DNA from: a bacterium | GTDB lineage: Bacteria; Bacteroidota; Bacteroidia; B-17B0; Aurantibacillaceae | NCBI GenBank assembly: GCA_029945625.1 | Contig: JAQSCW010000049.1 | Span: 1 to 60,560, forward strand | Reading direction: 5' to 3' | Length of the DNA: 60,560 nucleotides | In this document: one piece after another, positions 9,161 through 17,447 of the stretch | How positions within the stretch are numbered: the first letter of the stretch is position 1 | Layout of the letters: each line of letters starts with the position of its first letter | Program-made: the position numbers and the translations under genes | The notes under the pieces: generated by a model | What the model saw: the letters and a program-made list of their open reading frames with translations, nothing else | What the model was told of the DNA's origin: nothing | Database searches by the model: none

Positions 9161-9682
9161 TTAGGTTCCTGACTGAATAAAGGTGTTATTGTTTTTCTTA
9201 TTCATGTGCTTTAGGTTCTGAAAATACAAAACAATAAAAACAAGATCAATAATCACCGCAAAGATGGTGCCGGCGTATGATTTATCCTGAGCATTACCCA
9301 TGTTCATACTAAAAAAATTGGTGGATAATTCGGCGATGGCATAAATAAAGAAACCTATTTTCTCCAAACGCCACATCATGATCACCCCAATGAGGGAAAA
9401 GATGGTGGCGATAAGTCCGTACACACATACCATTCCAAATTCGTGAAAAAACACAACGGGATCAAGATCTTCAAGTTGAGGGTTGCTCTCGATCGCTTTG
9501 GCCCAAAAGGACGAGATCATTTGTTCGTTAAGACCAAGAGACATGGATCCAATGGAATAGAGGAGGATCATTAATCCACAGCCCACGAAAGAAAGAATGC
9601 ACAAAATTTTTAAAAATTGTGGGCGTTCGGGTTCTGTGCTCATGGCATCGGAGAATTGGCTATTAGCAGGTGTTTCCATCAA
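9161..9682 (-). CDS. Uncharacterised four-helix membrane protein
   Basis: The 173-residue protein has a polar N-terminus of about 22 residues followed by roughly four hydrophobic helices (ILCILSFVGCGLMILLYSIG; FGMVCVYGLIATIFSLIGVI; IGFFIYAIAELSTNFF; TIFAVIIDLVFIVLYF). No family is recognised with confidence. It lies three bases after the DUF2752 gene and 25 bases before the POT transporter, on the same strand, so it is likely cotranscribed with both. Function unknown. Confidence 0.8.
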   Translation of the reverse strand: MMETPANSQFSDAMSTEPERPQFLKILCILSFVGCGLMILLYSIGSMSLGLNEQMISSFWAKAIESNPQLEDLDPVVFFHEFGMVCVYGLIATIFSLIGVIMMWRLEKIGFFIYAIAELSTNFFSMNMGNAQDKSYAGTIFAVIIDLVFIVLYFQNLKHMNKKNNNTFIQSGT

Positions 9683-9685
9683 AGA

Positions 9686-10072
9686 TCAAATTAATAAGAT
9701 AGGTAAAAATGCTAATAAAAACAATGAAATACTAATTAAGCCATCACTATTAATAAGGAGCGGACCAATTACATGACGAGTGGCAAAATAGGTGATGAGA
9801 ACCGATGTGCGCGCAAGCCATTGAAAACTGAAAAATAAAAAAACGGAAAAGGCATTCACATTCATGGCTTTCCCCTTTGCAAACTCCCCATGTGTAAACA
9901 AAGAAAACGCTCTTGAAAGTCCACAGGAGGGACAGTCCTTACCTGTTTGAGCTTTCACCACACAATCAAAAGGTTGTGAAGTCGGATAGAACCACCAGGA
10001 GTATAAAAAACCAAAAAGCAACAACACAAAAAACACCCAATTAATAATGATGTAGGAGGGTGCTTTGCGCAT
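9686..10072 (-). CDS. DUF2752-family membrane protein
   Basis: The 128-residue product has two or three hydrophobic helices and the DUF2752 hallmark CPSCGLSRAF, close to the family's CPxCGxTRA motif, with a further Cys ten residues before it (FDCVVKAQTGKDC). The frame is open much further upstream, but that part overlaps the preceding gene. The ATG at 10072, two bases after that gene's stop, gives the normal family length and tight operon spacing. Family function is unknown; the conserved Cys pair could bind metal or form a disulfide. Confidence 0.85.
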   Translation of the reverse strand: MRKAPSYIIINWVFFVLLLFGFLYSWWFYPTSQPFDCVVKAQTGKDCPSCGLSRAFSLFTHGEFAKGKAMNVNAFSVFLFFSFQWLARTSVLITYFATRHVIGPLLINSDGLISISLFLLAFLPILLI

Positions 10073-10074
10073 GC

Positions 10075-10476
10075 TTATTTTTGTTCCTCCGTGTGTGTCG
10101 TATCCGCAACAACTTCGAGAGTTTGAATGGCCGAACTCAGTGAATCCATGCGTGTCGATTGCTCGTAATATTCGTAGCTCTGCATAAACCCTGTACTTGC
10201 TTTGCTCAACACATAGAGCTGCCAACAAGCCAAAGCGCAGGCCACGAGCGAACATACCAAGCCGGCAGTGGCAGTGCTTCGGGAAGCGCGTGCTTTCTTA
10301 GACTGATTGAAACTGATCAAAGAAAGAATGAGACCAACAATTCCGGGCAGCAAAGAAAACAGCCCGATGCAGGGGATGAAGGCAAAAACAAGAGCAATGA
10401 TGCCCAGCACCAAACCTGCAATCCCAAGTCCTGTGCCGGGATTCACCCTTGCATTACCAACTGTGTCATCTTCCAT
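10075..10476 (-). CDS. DUF4190-like small membrane protein
   Basis: This 133-residue protein starts MEDDTVGNARVNPGTG and then has two Gly/Leu-rich hydrophobic helices (LGIAGLVLGIIALVFAFI, LLPGIVGLILSLISF), a basic loop with KKARASRS, and a third helix (TAGLVCSLVACALACW). That arrangement is typical of DUF4190 and related 'two-helix plus one' proteins. The C-terminal 45 residues are polar with acidic and Thr-rich runs. It is the middle gene of a five-gene minus-strand run. Biochemical role unknown. Confidence 0.75.
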   Translation of the reverse strand: MEDDTVGNARVNPGTGLGIAGLVLGIIALVFAFIPCIGLFSLLPGIVGLILSLISFNQSKKARASRSTATAGLVCSLVACALACWQLYVLSKASTGFMQSYEYYEQSTRMDSLSSAIQTLEVVADTTHTEEQK

Positions 10477-10485
10477 AAAAAAGCC

Positions 10486-10881
10486 CTACTTTGTAGTTGA
10501 TGAATCGGTGATCTGGTTAAGTTTCTCTAGTGCTTTGCTTTGATCTACTTGAAGGGCAGAAGAGTCTTTAGGTTCGGCAGGTACCGGACTAGCAGTTGTT
10601 GGTGAATCCACACGTTTCAAAACAACGATCATCAAGGCAATGTATAAGGTAAGGACCGCCAAAAAAATTCCGGCGATAGCTCGACCTGTTTTTGCGCCCA
10701 CCTTTTTAGTTCTATAAAAACTGTAGATGGAAACCACCAATCCAAGCGAAGCACAAATGAGGGCAAATAACTTCCATGCAGGCAAAAACACGCCTGCCAA
10801 TCCAATAATGCTCAAGATCATCCCCGAAAGGGCCAAACCTGTACTTTCCTTTTTCTGTTCTGCGTGATGTTTTTCTGTCAT
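10486..10881 (-). CDS. DUF4190-like small membrane protein, second paralogue
   Basis: This 131-residue protein repeats the plan of its downstream neighbour: a polar N-terminus, helix GLALSGMILSIIGLAGVFL, helix LFALICASLGLVVSIYSFY, a basic RTKKVGAKTGR loop, helix AIAGIFLAVLTLYIALMIVVL, then a soluble tail. The two genes are nine bases apart and probably arose by tandem duplication, although their sequences have diverged. The tail here is Pro/Ser/Ala-rich and probably lies outside the membrane. Function unknown. Confidence 0.75.
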   Translation of the reverse strand: MTEKHHAEQKKESTGLALSGMILSIIGLAGVFLPAWKLFALICASLGLVVSIYSFYRTKKVGAKTGRAIAGIFLAVLTLYIALMIVVLKRVDSPTTASPVPAEPKDSSALQVDQSKALEKLNQITDSSTTK

Positions 10882-10887
10882 AATTTT

Positions 10888-11502
10888 TTATTTTCCTGAA
10901 AAGGGAGGGTATTTATCGGTCATAAACGAAAGATAAATATTTACCCTTGTGGCCCAACGAAAAGTGCCTACCACAAATTCATGCATTCCTTTTGGATAAT
11001 TGCCGGTAAACAATACTGCCCACCAGGCTATAAAGATTATTACGTAGGTGCCAATCATACGGAAAAATAAACAGAAGCCATGCGGAATTAATACATACAG
11101 CATGGAAAAGAATAGCCTGAGAATCAAAACTCCTCTGCTGAGCCTCTCGGGATAGGCAATATCCAGGGTTACCCGTTCGTCCTGCACATTCATGCCAAAT
11201 GCCGGATATCCGTCAGACAAATTCATGATGCGGGCAAGCACACGATTTGACCAGCGCATCACTGATACTTGAAAATCGAAAAAAGTACGCGGGTATTTTG
11301 CTGTAAACAAAACGGCCCACCAGGAAATAAAACCCAGAACACCGGAGGCGATTCCTACCAATGCCAGTAAGAAAAAGTGCGGGATAATAATGTACAAGAA
11401 TCCAAAAAAAGATCGCAATAAAAGTTCGCCACGGGAATATTTTTCCTGGTGAACAATATTGAAGGAAAAGTCAGTTGTTGTAGTTGCTTGTTCCATGATC
11501 AC
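10888..11502 (-). CDS. DUF4389-family protein, two tandem copies of the domain
   Basis: Each half of this 204-residue protein carries the DUF4389 pattern: YSRGELLLRSFFGFLYIIIPH with WWAVLFTAKYPRTFFDF, then YPERLSRGVLILRLFFSMLY with WWAVLFTGNYPKGMHEF. Each half also has a 'RWxxRV' stretch (MRWSNRVLARI, FRWATRVNIYL). About four to six membrane helices are expected. It is the first gene of the minus-strand run 11502-9161, so the promoter should lie just beyond 11502. Domain duplication in one chain is usual in the family. Function unknown. Confidence 0.88.
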   Translation of the reverse strand: MIMEQATTTTDFSFNIVHQEKYSRGELLLRSFFGFLYIIIPHFFLLALVGIASGVLGFISWWAVLFTAKYPRTFFDFQVSVMRWSNRVLARIMNLSDGYPAFGMNVQDERVTLDIAYPERLSRGVLILRLFFSMLYVLIPHGFCLFFRMIGTYVIIFIAWWAVLFTGNYPKGMHEFVVGTFRWATRVNIYLSFMTDKYPPFSGK

Positions 11503-11588
11503 TAATATTTAATTGGTTAATATGATTTGAAAGTACTTGCTTTCCTTTCAAAAATCAATTAAAGTTTTTAACACCCCCGGGTCCTGTT

Positions 11589-13316
11589 CTAGCCCTTCGC
11601 CCACGCTGCATAAGCACTTTGTTGCTCGGCTGTTGCGGAATCGGCTTGCGAGAGAAGAGGCTTAAAAAAGTAGGTGTTTCCTTTTTGGTCCTTCTGCAAA
11701 ACAAGCGTTTTTAATTGTTCGGAGCAATTTACCTGAATCTCAAGTTCGGTATTTATAGAAAAATATAATAGCCAATGGTTGAGATTATTTTTAACCATCA
11801 TCGAATTAACAGCCACAATTTCATCACCGGCAAATAAGCCTGCTTTCCATGCCGGAGAATAGGGTGCTACCAATGTGACTTTACACGTGCCCCCTTGCTC
11901 CTGCGTTTTGAAACCAAAATGAGTTTCAGAACAAAGAGAGGAGGGTTCTTTCGTAAACTTTATTCCTAAAAAATCAAAGCCCTTTTGTAATCCCGGTTCA
12001 AAATCACCAGGCGTATATACATATCTCTTGAAAAAATCTTCAAAATTTATTCCGCTAATTTCATTCACAGCGCTTATCACATCTGTTTCCGAATACCCAA
12101 TTTGTTTTTTTCCAAATCGTTCGTATAAAAGCACGCACACATCCCTTAATGATTTTTTTAAAGAGCTTGCTTCAAGAATCTGAACATCCAGCATAAATGC
12201 AATAAGACTTCCTTCGTCGTAAATATTTGTTTTGCGGTAGGGAGCGCCCGGCACATAGCCGTCGAGCCAGGTTTCCCAGCTGCTCTGCGCCACACTAAGG
12301 TTAAAGCGGCCAAAATTATGGAAATGTTTAAGCATCCGTTCCTGCAAGGTCTCCAAATATTGTTTTTGCGAATATACGTTCGATGCCAGCAAGAGTTTGT
12401 CGCCGTAATACGTCGTAAACCCTTCATACACATAGCCGGTACGCGCATAGTTTTCTTTTGTGAAATCGTAGGGCATCATTTCTGCCGGACGAATGGTTTT
12501 AATGTTCCATACATGAAACAACTCATGACAACTCACGCCTAGAAGTTCATCATACGTGGGGCCACTGTTGATGGCATAACCCGGCCCTATAGCAATCACT
12601 GTGTTCTTTTTGTGTTCAACCCCATGGTAGAATTTTGTTGGCAGCACCTGGATCAAAAAATGGTATTCGCTAGAATGAAAATCATTCCAGAAATCGAATT
12701 GTTTTTGAGTAAATGCCCGGAAATCTTTTTTTAGTTTCTCGAAATCGGGTCGGCACTCCCCGTAAAAATGCAGGTGAAAACGAATTCCGTTTATGTCGTA
12801 ACTATCTGACTTTATTGTAGCAGAGGCCATGAACGGCGAATCCACCAATTCTTCATAATTGGCAGCCATCAACACATTGCCCTTTTGTTTGAGCGACGTA
12901 GCTATGCGATAGGAATCCGGAATTTGCAAGTCAATGTGGTGTTCTTCGTCGGTGCGGCCCGGCACATACATACAACAATGAACAGGATTAACATACACCT
13001 GCGACGCATCGGCAAAACAACTGCCGGCATTGAGTTCGGCAGCATAGTAGCTATAGGTGATCTTGATGCTTCGGGCACCTTGTGTATCCACTTCCCAAAG
13101 ATCTTTGTTCAATTTTGTATAGGACAAGGGCTCATTGTTTTCATTAAAAACATCGACACGTTTTATGTTTTTTGCAAAATTTCCTAATTCATAGCGGCCC
13201 GGTCGCCAAGCAGGAAGCTGCAATTGAAGGGTTGAAGTACTGATGTCACCTACCATCATATCGATATAAATATAATGAGAGGAAGGATTTTTTTGATACA
13301 TCCGATAATTGATCAT
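11589..13316 (-). CDS. M61-family metallopeptidase with PDZ domain
   Basis: The 575-residue protein has an N-terminal beta-rich M61 domain (about 1-170). The catalytic domain has HELFH at 264-268, with the third zinc ligand probably Glu298 in GYVYEGFTTYYGD. A PDZ domain sits near 450-540 (AGLFAGDEIVAVNSMMV). M61 enzymes are glycyl or acidic-residue-preferring aminopeptidases. No signal peptide is visible (starts MINYRMYQKNPSS), so it is probably cytoplasmic, unlike exported M61 homologues. The gene is monocistronic and divergent from the YciH gene at 13437. Confidence 0.92.
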   Translation of the reverse strand: MINYRMYQKNPSSHYIYIDMMVGDISTSTLQLQLPAWRPGRYELGNFAKNIKRVDVFNENNEPLSYTKLNKDLWEVDTQGARSIKITYSYYAAELNAGSCFADASQVYVNPVHCCMYVPGRTDEEHHIDLQIPDSYRIATSLKQKGNVLMAANYEELVDSPFMASATIKSDSYDINGIRFHLHFYGECRPDFEKLKKDFRAFTQKQFDFWNDFHSSEYHFLIQVLPTKFYHGVEHKKNTVIAIGPGYAINSGPTYDELLGVSCHELFHVWNIKTIRPAEMMPYDFTKENYARTGYVYEGFTTYYGDKLLLASNVYSQKQYLETLQERMLKHFHNFGRFNLSVAQSSWETWLDGYVPGAPYRKTNIYDEGSLIAFMLDVQILEASSLKKSLRDVCVLLYERFGKKQIGYSETDVISAVNEISGINFEDFFKRYVYTPGDFEPGLQKGFDFLGIKFTKEPSSLCSETHFGFKTQEQGGTCKVTLVAPYSPAWKAGLFAGDEIVAVNSMMVKNNLNHWLLYFSINTELEIQVNCSEQLKTLVLQKDQKGNTYFFKPLLSQADSATAEQQSAYAAWAKG

Positions 13317-13436
13317 AGCTGCATTTCTTAGCCCTCAAAATTATGCATTTGAAGAAACCGACCGCAGGACAGCGCATAATTTTATCATCAATTTATTGCA
13401 GCAAAATTGTATTTTTGACCTTATAATCCTGATTAA

Positions 13437-13772
13437 ATGAGTAAAAGAGACCGAGGCGGGCTGGTATATTCCACCAATCCCAATTTTAAACCGGAAGAAG
13501 ATGCCGAAGAGGAGGAGTTTGGTGGAAAGAAAGGACAAGATCCTCTAAAAGTGTATCTCGATCGTTTAGGAGGAGGAAAATTATTGAGTCGCATTACAGG
13601 ATTTGTCGGAAAAACCGGGGAGATTGATGCATTGGGAAAATTGCTTAAACAAAAATGCGGAGTGGGTGGTTCGGTGAAAGATAGAGAGATTTTGATTCAG
13701 GGCGATCACCGTGATAAAATTATTTTGCTCTTGTTGAAAGAAGGTTATAAAGCGAAGAAAGCGGGAGGGTGA
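13437..13772 (+). CDS. SUI1/YciH-family translation initiation factor homologue
   Basis: The 111-residue protein has a charged, flexible N-terminus (residues 1-38) and then the SUI1/eIF1 fold: a KVYLDRLGGGKLLSRITGF strand-turn, a helix, a KCGVGGSVKDREILIQGDH hairpin (the family's CGxGGTVKDGEIxIQGD signature) and the C-terminal KIILLLLKEGYKAKK. In bacteria, YciH is a non-essential factor that affects initiation fidelity and stress translation. It is flanked by divergent peptidase and convergent T9SS genes, so it probably has its own promoter. Confidence 0.93.
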   Translation: MSKRDRGGLVYSTNPNFKPEEDAEEEEFGGKKGQDPLKVYLDRLGGGKLLSRITGFVGKTGEIDALGKLLKQKCGVGGSVKDREILIQGDHRDKIILLLLKEGYKAKKAGG

Positions 13773-13784
13773 GGAATGGTAAAT

Positions 13785-13862
13785 GATAAATGTTGAATGT
13801 TAAATGTTGAATGTTGAATGGGAAATTGAAAATTGAAAATTAAAAATTGAAAATTAAAAATT
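13785..13862. repeat. AT-rich simple repeat (TGTTGAATGTTAAA / GAAAATTAAAAATT)
   Basis: Two short degenerate repeat blocks follow each other: AATGTTGAATG/AAATGTTGAATG units, then GAAAATTGAAAATTAAAAATT units. No coding potential is visible. Such 'aaatgttgaatg' runs are familiar between Bacteroidota genes and probably spread by slippage. Confidence 0.8.
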
Positions 13863-13932
13863 ATTAAAGTAGAATTGGCAAGGATGACTGCCTTTTAGTG
13901 TTAAATGACCAATTACCAAGCAGAATTCTGAA

Positions 13933-14820
13933 CTATTGCTTGATGATTTTTGAAGAATAACTTCTGTTTTCCGTAGAAAGAATCAAAAAATAAAGACCCG
14001 CAGGTTCTGATTGTAAATCTATTTTTGTTTTCCCCTGAGGGATGTTTTTCTCACACACTTGTTTACCTAAAATATCCATTACCATTAAGGTTGCATTTTC
14101 AAAAGACTCAATTTCAAAAACGCCATTATTTGGGTTTGGGTAGACAAATAAACTATGATCAATTGATTGTTGGACACCAATTCCATTGGGAATAGGGCCA
14201 ACCTTTTCGCAAGATTGTTTTCCCACTTTATGGGCAGATACCAGGTCTGTTCGTGACCCTCCACGTGGAAGGCTTGTCAAAGACAGGGAATAATAAAAAA
14301 ACCCTATTCCCTCAATAAACAACCTGTTCTCTATTGGTGGCTCCATTAGTTGACAAGAACTGTCATTGCGAAAACGTAATTCCTTACTATGAACAAAAAA
14401 ACCACATTTATCATTGTATGTACTGTCAATCGTTTTCCCGCAAGGGTCACCATTCCAGCCTAGTTTGAAGTTGATAATGGTATCGTTGAGGTTAGTGACA
14501 TAGAAACTGTTTATTTTAGAATTAATGGTTGTGCTATAAGTATACCCTTGTGGGGTTGGTATCAATTTAGATGATTTAGTTACATCATGAACTAAATAAC
14601 GAATGGTGTCAGCTAATGGGGAGATGGTTTTGCTCAAAAATACACGATATGTGTATATTGTTGGATCCTGGAAATAATCAGGATTGTAGTAAAAGCGGGT
14701 ATAAGAGGTGACGATGGTGTCGCCCATCGAATAATCATAAACACTTCCATTGGTGAAGTATTGCGAATGTGAATTAAAGTGGAGAAAAGAAAGGCAGAAA
14801 AAAAATAAAAACCTTTTCAT
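13933..14820 (-). CDS. Secreted T9SS type A protein of unknown function
   Basis: The 295-residue protein has a clear signal peptide (MKRFLFFFCLSFLHFNSHSQ, cut near residue 18-20) and ends in a type A Por sorting domain of about 75 residues: VYPNPNNGVFEIESF, DILGKQVCEKNIPQG, LQSEPAGLYFLIL and a basic end IIKQ. The central 190 residues are beta-rich with several Asp/Thr-rich strands and four Cys; no family is recognised. Proteins with this tail are exported across the outer membrane and released or attached to surface lipopolysaccharide. Confidence 0.85.
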   Translation of the reverse strand: MKRFLFFFCLSFLHFNSHSQYFTNGSVYDYSMGDTIVTSYTRFYYNPDYFQDPTIYTYRVFLSKTISPLADTIRYLVHDVTKSSKLIPTPQGYTYSTTINSKINSFYVTNLNDTIINFKLGWNGDPCGKTIDSTYNDKCGFFVHSKELRFRNDSSCQLMEPPIENRLFIEGIGFFYYSLSLTSLPRGGSRTDLVSAHKVGKQSCEKVGPIPNGIGVQQSIDHSLFVYPNPNNGVFEIESFENATLMVMDILGKQVCEKNIPQGKTKIDLQSEPAGLYFLILSTENRSYSSKIIKQ

Positions 14821-14879
14821 ATCATCTGGGTTGAAATACCTAAGTTAGATAATTTTAAACCATGATGAACATTTTGGCA

Positions 14880-14905
14880 TAAAAAAAGCCGGATCATCTC
14901 CGGCT
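14880..14905 (-). terminator. Rho-independent terminator of the AhpC-like gene
   Basis: Read on the minus strand, AGCCGGA (14905-14899) pairs with TCCGGCT (14893-14887) across a five-base loop, followed by a run of T. It lies 22 bases after the stop of the gene at 14928. Confidence 0.92.
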
Positions 14906-14927
14906 CTTAGGTTCATAAAATTTTGAA

Positions 14928-15560
14928 CTAGTGTTTGCCCAAATAATCGGCAACACCTTGGTGACTTTCTTTCATGCCGGCGCTTCCTTTTGTCCAGTTT
15001 GCGGGACAAACTTCCCCGTTTTCTTCAAAGAACTGAAGAGCATCCACCATACGCAAGGTCTCGTCAACATTACGTCCCAGAGGAAAATCGTTGATCAATT
15101 GGTGACGCACGGTTCCTTCTTTGTCGATCAGGTATAAGCCTCTGAAAGCGATCATGGGACCCGTTGCGATCAAATTGCCGTCATCGTCCACATCGTAATC
15201 ACCCGAAAGCGTTCCGTAATTTAAGGCAATCGTTTTGGTAGTGTCGGCAACGATAGGATACGTAATTCCTTTGATGCCGCCTGCTTTTTTCTCCATTTGG
15301 AGCCAGCCCCAGTGACTTTGTTCGGTATCGGTACTGCATGCAACCACGGCGCAATTGCGACTTTCAAATTCCTTTAATTTTTCCTGAAAGGCGTGCAACT
15401 CGGTTGGGCACACAAATGTGAAATCCTTTGGGTAAAAGAAAAATACTACATGTTTTTTACCCAAATATTGGTCGAGAGAAAAATTATTCACCACTTCTCC
15501 GCCATTGGTAACTGCTTTTGCTCTGAATAAGGGAGCTTTTTGTCCTACTAAACTTGCCAT
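14928..15560 (-). CDS. Typical 2-Cys peroxiredoxin (AhpC/Prx1 type)
   Basis: The 210-residue protein has the peroxidatic site FTFVCPTE with Cys51, the upstream FYPKDF motif, and a resolving Cys185 in GEVCPANW, as in typical 2-Cys peroxiredoxins. These reduce H2O2 and alkyl hydroperoxides in the cytoplasm using thioredoxin or AhpF. Length and motifs match Bacteroidota homologues. The gene diverges from a second, atypical peroxiredoxin at 15666. A good -7 box (TACTTTTG, minus strand, 15601-15594) lies 33 bases before the ATG. Confidence 0.96.
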   Translation of the reverse strand: MASLVGQKAPLFRAKAVTNGGEVVNNFSLDQYLGKKHVVFFFYPKDFTFVCPTELHAFQEKLKEFESRNCAVVACSTDTEQSHWGWLQMEKKAGGIKGITYPIVADTTKTIALNYGTLSGDYDVDDDGNLIATGPMIAFRGLYLIDKEGTVRHQLINDFPLGRNVDETLRMVDALQFFEENGEVCPANWTKGSAGMKESHQGVADYLGKH

Positions 15561-15593
15561 ATTATTTTGGTTTTAAATCGTTAATTAAGTATG

Positions 15594-15621
15594 CAAAAGT
15601 AACTATTAGTTTTAAACCAAT
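15594..15621 (-). promoter_or_regulatory. Bacteroidota-type promoter for the AhpC-like gene
   Basis: On the minus strand TTG is followed after 16 bases by TACTTTTG, matching the TAnnTTTG -7 consensus. Its last base is about 33 bases before the ATG at 15560. The spacing is slightly shorter than the usual 19 bases. Confidence 0.55.
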
Positions 15622-15665
15622 TTTGAGTAATATTGTTTAAAATTTAAACCTTAACAAATATTATT

Positions 15666-16133
15666 ATGAGTCTTCCATTGAACCAAAAAGCCCCTGATTT
15701 TAAGCTGTTTAACACCAGCAAACAAGAAGTAAGTCTGAGCGAAAACAAGGGTAAGAATGTGCTCTTGTTATTTTTTCCGCTCGCATTTAGCGGTACTTGT
15801 ACCAAAGAATTGTGCAGCGTTCGCGACAGTTTTGCTGTTTACGGCAGTTTAAACGCGGTTGTTTACGGCATTTCGATTGATTCTGTTTTTTCACTGGCAA
15901 AATTTAAGGAAGAGCAACACCTGGGCTTTGAACTGTTGAGTGATTTTAATAAAGAGGCGGCGGCAAGCTACGGTTGTTTGAACGAGCTTTTTATACTGGG
16001 CATGAAAGGCGTTGCCAAGCGTTCGGCCTTTGTGATTGACAAGGAAGGCCTCCTAAAATACGCTGAAGTACTTGAGGTGGCAAGTGAATTGCCCAATTTT
16101 GAGGCGATTCAAAACTGTTTAAAGGGACTGTAG
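15666..16133 (+). CDS. Peroxiredoxin/redoxin-domain protein (BCP/AhpE-like)
   Basis: The 155-residue thioredoxin-fold protein has the peroxidatic motif PLAFSGTCTKELC, with Cys45 as the probable peroxidatic residue and Cys50 five residues later, as in BCP/AhpE-type 1-Cys or atypical 2-Cys enzymes. Strand VLLLFF and segment VVYGISIDSVFSLAKFKEE are as expected for the family. It is transcribed away from the AhpC-like gene, so the 105-base gap holds both promoters. Two different peroxidases side by side suggest shared oxidative-stress control, although no OxyR-like site was recognised. Confidence 0.9.
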   Translation: MSLPLNQKAPDFKLFNTSKQEVSLSENKGKNVLLLFFPLAFSGTCTKELCSVRDSFAVYGSLNAVVYGISIDSVFSLAKFKEEQHLGFELLSDFNKEAAASYGCLNELFILGMKGVAKRSAFVIDKEGLLKYAEVLEVASELPNFEAIQNCLKGL

Positions 16134-16154
16134 TAAAATTAACCGACTAGTAGT

Positions 16155-16189
16155 ACAACTATCTGTCAAAATTATTGACAAATAGTTGT
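16155..16189. promoter_or_regulatory. 15-bp inverted repeat upstream of the DUF4143 ATPase
   Basis: ACAACTATCTGTCAA (16155-16169) and TTGACAAATAGTTGT (16175-16189) are inverted copies with one mismatch and a five-base spacer. The right arm includes a TTG, and the repeat ends 19 bases before the ATPase ATG, so it could be an operator over that promoter. It could also be a hairpin ending the peroxiredoxin transcript, but no proper T-run follows. Confidence 0.6.
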
Positions 16190-16208
16190 ATTTTGATTAC
16201 CTTTGGGT

Positions 16209-17396
16209 ATGATTCTGAGGAGAATATATACCGAACTTGAGCGGCATTTAAAGAAAAAACACGTCACGGTTATTTTGGGAATGCGGCGTGTGGGCAAGAG
16301 TACTGCTGTAAAGTACCTGTTAAGCAAGGTTAAACATTCCAACAAATTGTATTTAGATTGTGAGAAGATCGAGTTGCAAACGCTCTTCAACACGCCCAGT
16401 TACGATACCATCATCTCGGCCTTGGAGCTCATGGGCATCGATTTTCAAAAGCCCGCGGTGATCGCACTTGATGAAATTCAATTGGTGAAAAATTTGCCCA
16501 GTTTTATCAAGTATGTGTACGACACCTACCAAATCAAATTCATCGTCACCGGATCAAGTACCTACTATTTAAAGAACCAATTCACCGAAAGTCTGGCTGG
16601 ACGAAAGCTGATCTATGAAATGGCCCCCTTGTCTTTTGACGAGTTTCTTATTTTCAAGCAGGTTAAGATCCCCTCGGTACAAAAATACAGTCAAACATTT
16701 TATAACGCTGCCTGGTACACTAAAACAAAAAGTTATTACACCGAATACCTGCGTTTTGGCGGTTTTCCTGAGGTGGTGTTGCAAAAAAAAACAAACGATA
16801 AAATAGAACTGTTGTGGGATATCGTAAATTCCTACATTGATATGGACGTGAAGCTGCTTTCGGACTACTCATTGAGTAAAGATCTGTTCGCGCTGGTGAA
16901 GTTATTAGCAGCAAGAGTTGGCTCCAAGCTGGATTTTACAAAGCTGAGCAGTGTTTCGGGTATTGACCGGCGAAAGATAAGTGACTATGTGTATTTGTTT
17001 GAGAACACCTATTTTCTGCATCTTGTTACTCCCTATACCAAAAACATTGATAAAGAGATCTCACAACAAGCCAAGATCTATTTTGCCGACAACGGCCTGT
17101 TGCACATTTTGGGAGGAGAGAACATTTCGAGCGGACAGGTATTTGAAAATGCCGTAGCGATTCAATTGCAGCAGCTGCATAGCCTAAACTACTACCAAAA
17201 GAAGAATGGGCAGGAAATCGATTTCATCTTAGACAAAAAAACGGCAGTTGAGGTAAAGGAAACGCCCATCCAACAGGACCGGCAGATACTGACCCGAAGG
17301 GCCGGCGAACTGGGACTTAAGCACGCGTATCTGGTGGGTAGACAGGTCGCAGCAAGCGGATTCGACGAGTTCAAATGGGGAGGAAATTTGTTCTAA
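16209..17396 (+). CDS. AAA_14/DUF4143-family ATPase
   Basis: This protein of about 395 residues has Walker A GMRRVGKST near residues 24-32, Walker B VIALDEIQ near residue 90 and a sensor-like FIVTGSST. A winged-helix-like middle (KLLAARVGSKLDFTKLSSVSGID) follows, and the C-terminal DUF4143 part contains FENAVAIQL and a PD-(D/E)XK-like EIDFILDKKTAVEVKE. Such ATPases are widespread and patchily distributed in Bacteroidota and Archaea; their function is unsettled. A TTG at 16203 is in frame, but the ATG at 16209 is preferred. The gene is bracketed by a strong palindrome on each side and lies between unrelated housekeeping genes, so it may be a recent arrival. Confidence 0.9.
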   Translation: MILRRIYTELERHLKKKHVTVILGMRRVGKSTAVKYLLSKVKHSNKLYLDCEKIELQTLFNTPSYDTIISALELMGIDFQKPAVIALDEIQLVKNLPSFIKYVYDTYQIKFIVTGSSTYYLKNQFTESLAGRKLIYEMAPLSFDEFLIFKQVKIPSVQKYSQTFYNAAWYTKTKSYYTEYLRFGGFPEVVLQKKTNDKIELLWDIVNSYIDMDVKLLSDYSLSKDLFALVKLLAARVGSKLDFTKLSSVSGIDRRKISDYVYLFENTYFLHLVTPYTKNIDKEISQQAKIYFADNGLLHILGGENISSGQVFENAVAIQLQQLHSLNYYQKKNGQEIDFILDKKTAVEVKETPIQQDRQILTRRAGELGLKHAYLVGRQVAASGFDEFKWGGNLF

Positions 17397-17408
17397 AAGT
17401 TCAACTAA

Positions 17409-17431
17409 TAGTCATATATTATGACTACTAG
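17409..17431. promoter_or_regulatory. Palindrome between the DUF4143 ATPase and rnhB
   Basis: TAGTCATA and TATGACTA form an 8-bp inverted repeat with a three-base centre. Directly after it, ACTACTAGT is the exact reverse complement of ACTAGTAGT at 16146-16154, in front of the ATPase. The two 9-mers therefore frame the ATPase as inverted ends. Whether this is an operator pair or the trace of an insertion cannot be told from one copy. Confidence 0.4.
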
Positions 17432-17447
17432 TACAGAAACAAAACAC

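Noticed and set aside
16140-16200. Intrinsic terminator for the second peroxiredoxin gene
   Set aside because: The inverted repeat is long and symmetric but no clear U-tract follows, so an operator is as likely.
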